This document shows, piece after piece, positions 49,313 to 60,483 of a stretch of DNA of 64,000 nucleotides. The notes below the pieces were generated by a model. That model worked only from the letters and a program-made list of their open reading frames with translations, ran no database searches and was not told the DNA's origin. The position numbers and the translations under genes were made by a program. Origin of the DNA: Ichthyophonus hoferi (Eukaryota > Opisthokonta > Ichthyosporea > Ichthyophonida > Ichthyophonidae); NCBI GenBank assembly GCA_002751075.1, contig NAOQ01000055.1, positions 134,763 through 198,762 on the forward strand, written 5' to 3'. Position 1 is the first letter of the stretch. The number at the start of each line of letters is the position of its first letter.

Positions 49313-52300
49313 TGTGTTTAAGAGAACTGTGTTTTTAACAGATGGTTAGAGCTATCAAGATCCTAAGGCGACTTTCTTCAACTCGCTATCAATATGAAAA
49401 CATAGGCACTGCCCTGTTACAAATACCTAGATACATAAGATCGATAGTAACTTTATATTGTATTTGTATTTTGCTTTAAACAGCACAAATCAGTTCAAAG
49501 ATTTGCAAATATGACCTTTTTATATTAACAGAAATGAAAGACCTATATGCTATCATAAAACGCCTATCTGCTATAGCCAATCATCGATTTGTCATGAACA
49601 AGCAAAGCCACTAGCTTCTTTAATCGAATTCACATCGCACGGTTAAATATAAAATTAAATAAACATTTTCACAGCCAAATCTAAAATTTTATTTCTTACA
49701 TTATAATATTAATCTATTATTCGATATGCTTCCGGCCTTCAGACCACATTTTATCTTAATGCATGAAATGAATGGTCCACGTGTTCTATGTAATACGCCA
49801 TTGTCACAGGGCTGTAAGATACTGCATAACCCTAAAAATCAATATTTCAATCAAACAGATATCTTATTATTATTATTGGAACAAAGGAAATTATCTGTTA
49901 AAGTTACCAGAACAAAGCAAAGTTTTAATACAAATTGATTGTAGATCCATCGGATTATTCATAAACGTTACATGAAAATTAGGTCTTACCAGTTAAGTGC
50001 CCATTTATTTTTATCTTTCTAACAAATGGGAGATAACAATTTGGTCAAAAAGGCTACTACAATCTACACTAGTCCTAGCTACTTTTAACCAGTAAACAAT
50101 TGTATCAAAATAACCTTAGTCTAGTATCTGCTTTGAATATGCAGATTTTCTGCAAGAATTTTCTGTTCATTACAAATGACCTTGAGTGTGCAATCTCCGA
50201 GGCTATTAAATATGTAGTGATAATTATTGCTCCAAGTTCAAAATCTGCATTCCAATTCGATGAATCTACTCCGTTAAGATTAGGAGACCAATTAAAGTAG
50301 CCAATGTCTATATTATCAGTAGTATTTATCAATTTAAACTTAAATTTCTGTTATCATTGGCATTTGCTCTCACTTTGAAGTGGTAACTGAATTTATCACT
50401 CCACTTGCCTATGCGAAATTTGCGTTAATGATTATTGCTAAGGTATCTTTGGTTTTGATATATCTTACAATTATTTTTAAGAATATTACATGATTGTATT
50501 TCGTAACAATTGTTTTGAGGTTCTTGTTTCGGTGATGTTCTACATTTATTATCCAGATGATTATATATGTCGACTTATATCTCTAATAATGTTGATTTTC
50601 ACTATCAATATTCGTTTACAATGTAGACCAAGCTAACTAGTGAGTGTGCTTACGATACATTATGTATTGGGTAGACTACCCTAGGGAGATAAAAGCTTAA
50701 GCACGTTTATATATTTGTTAATAACAATTGTGGAGTCAAAAGTCAAAAATGTCTGAATAAGAAAGGCAGATAAAGGAACCGAAGACAGTTTATTTGTAAA
50801 AAAATTCTTGTTGTTTTTCTATCATTAGACGGAACTACATTACATACCTAGATCTACTTGTCCATATCTTTGTATTAAATTTAAGTTCTCACGACATCTT
50901 CATAATAGCGCTGTGGTTGGGATGATCTATTTGGGGCCTTGGTTTGTTTTTAATTACAAATTTTTATTGCTTAATGTAGATTTGGGCACTGGTTTGTGCT
51001 ACCTTTGGTGTATAATCTACTGTTGATTAGTTATATTTTGCAGATCTTTGTAAACCTATATTTGTAAATTCAAAATTCAAGTAACCCTAATATAGTATTT
51101 TTTTACATTTTACATTTTTGGTATAAAACAACTCTTGACCTGTAATTAATCTTTGTTAACATAACAATAAGGCTTAACATACTCCGGATCGGATACGCAA
51201 ATATGGGAAACACGCGCATTTACTGATCATGTATATAATTTTCAGCCAATGGAAATTGAAAGGATTGAGGGATACTAGATGTAACTACTATATCCCAAGG
51301 CCCATGTTAATCAGTACAAAGGAGGGTTTCTTCGTGCTGCACATGGCTACAAAACTATTAACTGTGGTGGGCAGCCCAATACTAGTATAGCTGAACGATG
51401 TGCAGTATCTTACCGCCAGACTAAACAGATTAATATAAGGTAATGCATTACCATACTCGCATAAACGCTATGCATCATAGTTCTTTACATCGTCAGCAGA
51501 AAATGCAAAGTTTTTTTTTGTTGAAATACATACCAATTCTCGCGAGTTGTCCCAAGTTATACTGGGTACAACCTTTAGTAGTTGGTTTATATTTTTACTG
51601 GAATAGGAAATACCAACCTTGCATATTTAATGTTAAGGATTGTATATCAGTTACATGGGTGATACTTCAAGTTTGGGTATTTCACATGATATATTATATA
51701 TTGAATAGGGTAGTGTATGTATCATATGATTCAAGCCCAGTATTATATATTGAATAGGGTAGTGTATGTATCATATGATTCAAGCCCAGTATCTGTGATC
51801 TGGAGTTTTACTGTTCCCAAGCAAAAGATTGGCATTTGCATCTATTTTCAGTACCAACTGGCAGGCAGTTAGAGTAGAACTCTATACCTGTACGCGTCAC
51901 TATTATTGACAAACAGTACAAGGATACGGAATTTTCAAAAGTTGCTTTTTACTGCACATCAATATTATTGAAAGTTATATCAATACTTCGACATTGACGT
52001 AGAAAAAATTAAATAACTGTTTAACTAAATACTTCATCCCACTTAGATAGATTTCCATTGTTATTGTTACCACGTTCCTTGCATTTGATTACAGTTGCCT
52101 ATTAAGGTGATTAGGAATTGTTGTTTAAACTAGTGACCTAGTGGTTAAGTACTTCCTATACACGACAAATCAATAAGAACTCTACACTCATACATGCTGG
52201 TATTTCCTTATTTATACATCTAAAATTAGTTACCAAAGCAATAGTAAAGCCACTGTTTTCTGCTATCAAATTTATAGTCTTTTGATTCTTAAGTAGTAGA

Positions 52301-54946
52301 AATTCAGCATGCAGATTTCTTACTAGAAGGAAGGTCGGTCAATTTGGCACAGTCAACCCATTAGATCATACTTGCATGGTGCCCATCTACAGCCACAGTT
52401 GTTGAGATTAAAGTTATTGTTCATAATACAAATTGCAAGGCAAGAAGTACAAAGCTTATCTGAATTCAGACCAATTGTGCGAGTTATGCAGAACTCTCAC
52501 AGAGACAGCTTGTCGTTCACCTATTTATAACTACTAGAAGATAGGCGTGCGTGTACTGTATGCCCAATACAATTCAGTCGATATAATAGCTCTTCTGTAT
52601 CTAATAGTCAAATAGAGTCTAGTATAACAGATTGTTAAGATTACTAAGATAACATTCTGAGCTCCTCTTATCGTCGGCTTTTTAGTGATAACTGAAGATC
52701 AAGTCCTTATCAGAGACATGAATTCTCCTGTCTTTGGATTGGTTACGGTAGGTGGGTGTAGATGATGAATGTATTTTTGTCGGTGGTTAACTAAGTGTAG
52801 AGTTTATATTCCCTTAGTTTCGGAGGAATAAATGGACTTTGAAGCTTACTGTTAATCTAGATTGGTTTCCGTACGTAGTTTGGAAGTTGACGATCGTGAC
52901 ATCGTCTGGATTTAGATGTGCGTACTCTCTTGTCCTCGGAGGAATCTATGGAGAAAGAAGTTTTGTCTTGTATAGCGATTCCAACTTAAACTGGAATAAA
53001 ACTTCAGTCTAGATGAATATTTAAAGTAGGATAAATATGAAATTTAGCACAACATAGATCACGGTTATCACCAATAAATTTTATTAAGACAATTTATTTA
53101 GCACAAACAGCTCTCACTAGGTAGCGTTAATAACTTATCATGACGTCATTACTATGAACTTAGTACATGTGACAGACACTAATCTATATTTAACCCTTGT
53201 ATTTATTTGCCCTACACCTTCCACAATACCACCAACAAAATCATCTTAAACACGCGTAATAAACGCATCGTCATTTAACACATACGAAGGAAGATATTTT
53301 ATTCCTATTTCATTTGGGTTTAGATTTATTTATGTATTTTCCTTTGCCTTTTATTTCTTTGTTATTTTAAAATATTTACAACATTTAAAGCGTCATTTGC
53401 ATAGATCTTGAAGTTTACTTTTCATTATAATGCTCTTTTCTTTCACTCTACCTTAGTCGTGTATTTCGCTTTATTGTCAAAAGTACTCATGTGACTCACT
53501 TTATACCAACCGCCTTTCTTTAAAGTTGAATTGTCAAATCATTTTGAATAATATAAAGATATTTTAATGATGCATAATATAGATGACATATATATTGTGG
53601 CCTGAGCTAAATAACATAAAATATAGTATTGTATCTTCTAACTGGGCTCTTCATCATATTTATATGATACTACTGCGTGTGATGCATAATTTTCAAACAA
53701 AAAACAAAAAACAAAAAATCCTTTGCTATACTTCACCAAATACATGATTTCTTATATTAGCAAAAGTTTTAAACAAAACTTTAGTTATTTAGTTAATGAA
53801 AAACTACATGAATATAGAACTATGTATGAGTTGTTTATTATCACCATTGCTTGCAAAGCTTCTTGTCATCCATCACTTAATGTAAAACGAATGTTTAGAT
53901 TAGATATACGATAAAAATAGAATGAAATATTTATAAAAAAGCATGCAAATTGCTTCACCAGTTTACAAGAATAAGCTAATTATAAACAAAACCGAAGTAT
54001 CCATAAAGTGGGGATGGGCTCACACATACTGCATTGAATTGTCTGTGTGAGTATGTTCATGGCAAAATATATAGAAAAGGGATAGCCTGAATCTAAAGCA
54101 CGCTTCGAAATAAAATAAATAAATAATAGGTGATTTTTTAATTTAAAAACTAAGGGTTAAAAAGCAATTTTGAGAAATTCTAATGCTCCAATGGGGTATC
54201 CTAGATGGAATGAAGCAATTGTCTTGGATAGAATTTACACAATCGCGGCTCGCGGTCATTCTATCGGGCCAATACTGGCCGACCCATATCCATTATCTAT
54301 TGGTTGGTATTGTCATTAAGTTTTCAGTTATGACAGTGAGCATTATGATTAGTAAATTTTTAAGGGTTTTGACGGCACTTTCCTAATGTAGCGAATGATT
54401 AGAAGGAAATGAAAAGATCAAAAATATTGTAACTTATATAGAATTATAATGTAAAAATAATATTGAAAAACAGAGTAGAATGAGATATTATATAATCGAT
54501 GTAGTTAAGTAGTTAAAGAGCACTAGTCTCTCATAGACAAAAGTGTAATTTTGACCAACCAGCTGTTGCAGTCAAATTTTCACATCGCCAATTTGGCTCT
54601 AGAAAGTTTAACCCGAAAGCCTTTGCAATTCATTTTTCTGTGGACTTGTATTTGGTTTTATTTATATTAATCTTAGTTTACCAAAGATGTGTAACATCCC
54701 GATATTCTATCTATATACTTTTTAAAATATAATTTGGATATATCAATATAGATATTTAAAAATTGTATAAATCAATAATTATATATATCTTAGATGTCTA
54801 CATTTTGGTAAAATTTACAAACCCCCCTTCTCAGGGTAAATTTACTCTGTCACCTATATATATCACTGATAGAACAAACGTTGAACATAACGAGATGATA
54901 TAACATGTTCTGATAGTAAGTTTAGCTTTTATTGATATATGTTTAG
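49313..54946. other. Gene-poor region upstream of the MFS gene
   Basis: No convincing coding exon. A CCAATCA motif at about 49578 could belong to the MFS promoter. A moderately G+C-rich patch at 51270-51435 has a short open frame (contains CGGQPNTSIAERCAVSYRQ) that I do not recognise. An exact 49-bp tandem duplication lies at 51692-51789. Upstream exons of the 54947 gene could be hidden here. Confidence 0.5.
51692..51789. repeat. Exact 49-bp tandem duplication
   Basis: Two identical adjacent 49-bp units (51692-51740 and 51741-51789), each beginning TATTATATATTG and ending ATTCAAGCCCAG. The identity implies recent origin or an assembly artefact. Confidence 0.9.
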
Positions 54947-55507
54947 GTCGTGTTGATTGATACCATATCATATTTTAGTTCGAAGAGGCTAAATAGAATG
55001 GGCCTCAGGCTACAAAATATCTGTACGATGCAGGTTCAAGACCATTCCAATAATGCCTCCCCGCTTGGACAGAGCAAGATGAGCAGCTTGAATTATAGGT
55101 ATACAGGAAAACACACAATGCCTATAGACATAATTCGAATATCTGACGCCATCTTCCCTCGAGATTTTGACCCAAGTACAAGATTACACCCTGCTGATAT
55201 TCTGCCTGTACCATCAACTATTGAGGAGGAGGAGTCGATTGGGGATACTCATTCAGCATCTCTTCCAGATTTTTTACCTTCAGCTCTGGATAAGGATAAT
55301 GATAATTTTCAAGGCTTCCAATCACTCCAAAATATTTCTACTTTACCTTGGGCAGAACCAGAACCCAAACCTTCGAAACACAAAGAAGAGATGCACATGC
55401 GTACTATGTCTGCCCCAATAGCTGTCCCTGACTCGGTGCCTGTTTTTCGAGAGTCCATGCTACAACTAAGACGTCGCTCATGCGTAGAAAACATAATTAC
55501 CGAATGA
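54947..55507 (+). CDS. Unrecognised protein, probably a last exon
   Basis: An open frame of 187 codons, far longer than chance allows at this base composition. I do not recognise the family. It is preceded by TATGTTTAG at 54938-54946, which could be a 3' splice site, so it may be the last exon of a spliced gene; otherwise the first in-frame ATG (54998) would start a 169-residue protein. It is hydrophilic and Ser/Pro/acid-rich, with no membrane segment or signal peptide. Visible features are EEEESIGD, an acidic LDKDNDN stretch, a Trp-Pro cluster LPWAEPEPKPSK, then HMRTMSAP about 35 residues from the end, and a basic RRRSCVENIITE C-terminus. HxRxxS with Pro at +2 resembles LATS-type and 14-3-3-binding sites; RRRS resembles a PKA site. 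These readings are inference. Confidence 0.65.
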   Translation, partial: VVLIDTISYFSSKRLNRMGLRLQNICTMQVQDHSNNASPLGQSKMSSLNYRYTGKHTMPIDIIRISDAIFPRDFDPSTRLHPADILPVPSTIEEEESIGDTHSASLPDFLPSALDKDNDNFQGFQSLQNISTLPWAEPEPKPSKHKEEMHMRTMSAPIAVPDSVPVFRESMLQLRRRSCVENIITE

Positions 55508-57228
55508 TGCGATGTGTCATTGTTTTTGCTTTTCAATATCTTCGATGGAGTTAGATAATCATTAGAGACCTCTCGTATATATATATATATATTTATTTAT
55601 TTAGTCATTTTGTATATCAAGGGACTTAACTCGACATAACTTTCTCTCTTGAACAAAAATTGCTTCAATCTCTAGTTCTATTTTCCCTAGTTTCACAAGT
55701 ATGGAGATTATCAACCATACTTGACTACTTTATCTTATTTTGCAAACATCTTTCAAAAAGATGAATATAAGTCTGGTTTGTTCGGGCCTTTATACAGCCA
55801 ATATCCTAACTGAACCTTCCAGTCTATCCTGTAAATATTAATTTTTTTCTCATAAATTTGGAATACCTTTATTTGTTGTTGTTGATTGAAGAGGATGTGT
55901 GGTAGTTAGTTTTGGGCTCTACAAGCTGTACTTGATTTTATTTTTCATCTGCCTTATATATCATAGTTTCTACTGAAAGAGACTGCTGAGAAATAATACA
56001 AAGATGGTTTTCTTTGTTTATCTATCATTACCTACCAGTCGCACCCAAATAAAATCATAATACAAATGCTATTCACACACGACATTTACAAATAATTGAA
56101 AAGTATATTTATAGTAATTTTTGCTTTGCATAACCCATTTATCCATGGGTAAATTTGCGATACTTATAGATTGTATATAGTCAACAGGATAATGAAAACC
56201 TTCTATCTGTAACGTTTGGCGTGCCTGATTATTAAGTGATAATTAGCATTGGCATATAATGTGGAAGTTATTATGTCCATATTTGTTAATAGTTGCGTTG
56301 CATTATGAAGCAGCTTTTAATATGTTGTGATAATAAATGTAGTTAATAAAATGATCAAACCATGAGAAGAACAAGCTTTCAATTGTGATCCTTTATTTAT
56401 CGATGTATAATGTCAATTATAGCTACATACATAACTTAGGAAAGGTAAATCTAATTATTTAGAAAGTATATTTTTTTTTTGTTAAGGGCAAATTGAGGGG
56501 TCTTGATTCTGTAGCGATACTGAATAAAGGCTCTGCAGCTTTCATCTTAAATTCTCTGCTTGCAATTTGCAATAGTCGATTGCCACCCTGAACATGGATG
56601 AGATAATCATTACATAGGCTGAAACCGACAATTATGGAATATACTATTGTTAGTAGTATAAAGTTATCATCACTAGAATTTATAATATTGCATTAATATT
56701 GTAATAGAATCATATTAGTAGTTGTTTAAGAGAAAAAAGGTATGGCTCAACATATAGTGTTCAAGATGCTACAATTATTCATAAGAGTCAAGCTTACCAT
56801 TAAATCAGCAATGGCCCTTTGTATAATAAACAATATTTTTCATCTTTCTAGCATCAATTAAAATTAAAATCCACTATACACAACTATTGGGTTGTTCTGA
56901 TTGACCTGAGTAGATTTAAAACAAAGTACTATATAGTATAATATAATATAATATAGCAAAATAAATTAAAACAAAATATAGTACAATATGATATAATAAA
57001 ATAAATTGTAGTTTAATATAATATAAAGTCGGTCACTGGGTTCAGATGTACAATTAAACTCACTTTAGCTTGCGTATGATAAAAGCATTCTAGCTCCTAT
57101 AATTTTAAAGTAAGTTTTTAGCTTAAAATCTTTATGATGTCTTCTATTAATACTTATAGTTTATCTGTCGTTAAACCTGTAAATATTAAGAGCCGTATGA
57201 GAATGAGGTTTCACTTCGTAGTTATGAC

Positions 57229-57989
57229 TTGAACAGTAATTATTGATAATTTTCAGTTTGTCCGTTCTAATGACTTGTTCACAGCTGCTGAAATCTCCAA
57301 TTGTATAACTGGTGATGGTTAATATTGCTTGACCAGTATTAGTAATAGTTCTTTGATCAGGTCTGTTTATAAGGCTCAGTTGTTGTGATAGTNNNNNNNN
57401 NNNNNNNNNNNNNNNNNNNNNNNNNNNNNNNNNNNNNNNNNNNNNNNNNNNNNNNNNNNNNNNNNNNNNNNNNNNNNNNNNNNNNNNNNNNNNNNNNNNN
57501 NNNNNNNNNNNNNNNNNNNNNNNNNNNNNNNNNNNNNNNNNNNNNNNNNNNNNNNNNNNNNNNNNNNNNNNNNNNNNNNNNNNNNNNNNNNNNNNNNNNN
57601 NNNNNNNNNNNNNNNNNNNNNNNNNNNNNNNNNNNNNNNNNNNNNNNNNNNNNNNNNNNNNNNNNNNNNNNNNNNNNNNNNNNNNNNNNNNNNNNNNNNN
57701 NNNNNNNNNNNNNNNNNNNNNNNNNNNNNNNNNNNNNNNNNNNNNNNNNNNNNNNNNNNNNNNNNNNNNNNNNNNNNNNNNNNNNNNNNNNNNNNNNNNN
57801 NNNNNNNNNNNNNNNNNNNNNNNNNNTCTATCACAACAACTGAGCCTTTTATAGAGTCCTGATCAAGTGACTATTGCTAACACTGGTCAAGCAGTACCAA
57901 CCACTACCAGTTATACAATTGGAGATCTCAACAGTTGTGAACAAGTTGCTAGAACTGACACAGTTTCTGATATTAATTAATTACTTCAA
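57229..57989. repeat. Inverted repeat (about 160-bp arms) around an assembly gap
   Basis: The left arm 57229-57391 matches the reverse complement of 57827-57989 with clear divergence (roughly three quarters to four fifths identical by eye). Shared blocks include AGGCTCAGTTGTTGTGATAG, TCTCCAATTGTATAACTGGT, GCTTGACCAGT and ACTTGTTCAC. The N-run 57393-57826 sits exactly between the arms. It could be the termini of a non-autonomous DNA transposon or a foldback element; no transposase was seen. Confidence 0.75.
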
Positions 57990-58696
57990 TAATGCCACTA
58001 ATTGTGTTTAATTAGAGATAAGATGTTTAGTGCAGTATAGAATGAAATTTTACCATAGTTTTAAATAGTATTAGTCTTTTATATTATATGTTTTATGTCT
58101 AAATTACGTTCCAGAATAATTCTTGAAATAGTCGCTGGATGAATTGGTTAGAACATAATATAGAACAATTATACTGGGTTCCCATTAGATAATGTATTAA
58201 ACTCAGACTGATGAACACGTTGTCAACATAGAGTTGGCCCTAATCCAATAACTATATAGTTAGTACAGAGAGACTTATTCTGGACCTTGATTATTAGCTG
58301 TAATTGATAAAGATAAGTATAGGTTCAAAGTTAAGCATTGTAGGTATGGTAGGGCAAAGGACAGATGCTCCAAGAAAGTCGGTCTCTAACTATAAACGCA
58401 AATTGGTTACTGCGACTAATACAAAGATAAGATCCATTGGTCTTATAGAGAAAAAAACTTCTTGCGCAGCTTTCGCCTGGCACAAGTGATACCCATAAAT
58501 TAAAATAGTAAGGAGAGGAATATTACTGTTATCTGAATTTTATTTCAATGAGAAGAAAAGAAGATGAAATATCAAGTGAAAAAGAAGAATATTATCGTAT
58601 AAGTAAACTTTGAAGAGCAGTTTATTCAACATGCCAAGATTATGTCTGAGCTACTAAGGCGCAGTATCCTGCAAGCACTTCCATTAATAATTCCAA

Positions 58697-58757
58697 TTAA
58701 CCTCAAGAGGACTCAACTTAATCTCCAGAGGGCTCAACTTAACTTCTAGAGCTACCT
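58697..58757. repeat. 21-bp tandem repeat, about three copies
   Basis: Units of the form TTAAYCTCMAGAGGRCTCAAC at 58697-58717 and 58718-58738, and a diverged third unit from 58739. Confidence 0.75.
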
Positions 58758-59119
58758 ACATATACAATCATGCAGGAGGAGTAGAACACCATGGCTGCAC
58801 AGTGTCATGGTTATATCCAGGGACAAAAAAGAAAGGTTTATGAAAGTCAGTTAACAATTACAGCTAAACTGATCCAACAACTGCTTATGCAGTTTAGAGG
58901 AGCACAAAAATTAAGTATCTCACTTCCAATTTCCAAGGGGGAGAGTTCTCTGATAATCGAAATGGAATCGGTTAAATCAATGGGGCTGAATGCATCAAGG
59001 ATGAGATGATTCAAGTCACTATGAGCCTTCAGCCAATAGAGAGGGAATCTAATCCACAACAGTTAAGGAGCCCAGCCAGAGTCTTACTATTATTGTTATT
59101 TCGATTATTATTAATATTT

Positions 59120-59121
59120 CG

Positions 59122-59175
<54 letters not shown>

Positions 59176-59176
59176 T
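59120..59176. repeat. (TTA)n microsatellite
   Basis: An almost uninterrupted trinucleotide array; it gives a spurious poly-Leu frame. Confidence 0.9.
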
Positions 59177-59916
59177 ATTATTATTCTTGTCTTAAATACA
59201 TACTACATTGAGACCCCCTTTTACCCATCTTCTTGCAATGGTCCCACACCAGTGTAATAGATCAAATTCAGGAAGAATAATGTAGAGAGCCGAAGAATAC
59301 TATTGGGAAGATAGACCAGTTCCAATCATATATATACACATTCACGGGTTGTTGCAAGTCCAGTCAAACCATAAAATCCAAACCGATGTACTACCTACTA
59401 ATTTATGAACATTTTAGTTAAGGATATGGTAATGGCTTGAAAGAGCTAAGAATTAGACTTTATATTATAACATAATATAATAACTCTCTACCTACCTATA
59501 TATATATATATGTAAATTATGATATACAGATCCAATATCATAATAAATATAACCCCACAAGCATTACAATCACAGCAGGATTAATGGGGTGTTTGAAGTT
59601 TGGAATTTGAAATCCAAGAGGTTGTTTACCATAAATGCTTACTATTTTTATGCAAGACTTATACTGTCCAGTTCATCAATTTTGCAACCTTAACTTGAGA
59701 CACGGAATTTTTTTTTCTTGAGAAATATATATATATATAGAGCTTTTATTTTTTCAGAATTTGCTTTGAATTAATATCCTTAATGTCTACGAGAATCAAT
59801 TTGAAAGGTATAACAACCTGTTTTTGCCGTGACTATAAACCTATTGGCCAGTAGTGTAGTCTCTTGCCAATTCTGGTTGGCTGCGATGGAACCATGAACG
59901 GGCCTGGAAACAAACT

Positions 59917-60003
59917 GTCCAATTGTACGAGGTTATGTGTAAGGAAGCCAATCATACAAGCCTGTGTGTGAGGTATTCAATTATACGAGTTTGTTGGTGA
60001 GCC
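59917..60003. repeat. Degenerate 30-bp tandem repeat, three copies
   Basis: Three successive units resemble CAATTRTACRAGYYTRTGTG followed by a short AGG-containing tail; the third is the most diverged. Confidence 0.6.
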
Positions 60004-60483
60004 ATCTTTGATGATCAAAGTGTTTAACTTGCACTGTAAAATGTATTAGTATCAGTGTAATAGTATATTTATATAACCTAGCACTACACTATTATAGCTA
60101 AAGATAAGTTTACTTTAGTGACTTTCAAAACCGGAATGGTCTAGGCGTGTATTGTAAGAGAAGTGAGAATAAACCTTGTATATAGCTTACATAAATGATT
60201 CTCTCAACAACAACCTAGTATAAACAGAATGACTCTTGGGAGGCCGCTTAGGATTGTCTTCCTTGCTAAAGGTGTGTTCCACACACTTGGGAAGTACTCA
60301 TGAATCGGATGATGCGTATTTACTTTGGCATTTATATGTGTGCATCATTTAATGAAATTTATGAAAAAAAAGACCAGAGAGCTACATAATGTCCTAATCT
60401 TCCTCTCTTCCGACTTGGGCTTCTTCACTGGCCATGTAACAGGTCAACCACAAGCCTCTTTTATTTTATTATCTCCAGTTAAA

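Larger units (their letters stand above)
55508..60483. other. Gene-poor region with small repeats
   Basis: No exon recognised. It holds an inverted repeat split by an assembly gap (57229-57989), a 21-bp tandem repeat (58697-58757), a (TTA)n array (59120-59176) and a degenerate 30-bp tandem repeat (59917-60003). Short open frames at 58304-58489 and 58791-59009 have no recognisable similarity; the second has a good start context (CACCATGG). Confidence 0.5.

Noticed and set aside
50100-50332. Overlapping frames of 66 and 75 codons on opposite strands
   Set aside because: No recognisable motif, and length near chance expectation for this composition.
51443-51757. 104-codon plus-strand frame
   Set aside because: It runs into the 49-bp tandem duplication, has a hydrophobic mixed composition and no family similarity; within chance for 64 kb in six frames.
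52736-52950. Possible diverged tandem duplication of about 120 bp
   Set aside because: GATTGGTTNCGTA and TCGGAGGAATNNATGGA blocks recur, but the sequence between them does not align convincingly by eye.
55030-55050. tRNA B-box-like sequence GGTTCAAGACC
   Set aside because: No A-box or cloverleaf upstream, and it lies inside the 54947-55507 coding frame.
58304-59009. Two short plus-strand frames considered as a transposon remnant
   Set aside because: No transposase, reverse transcriptase or other diagnostic motif could be recognised, and no terminal repeats bracket them.
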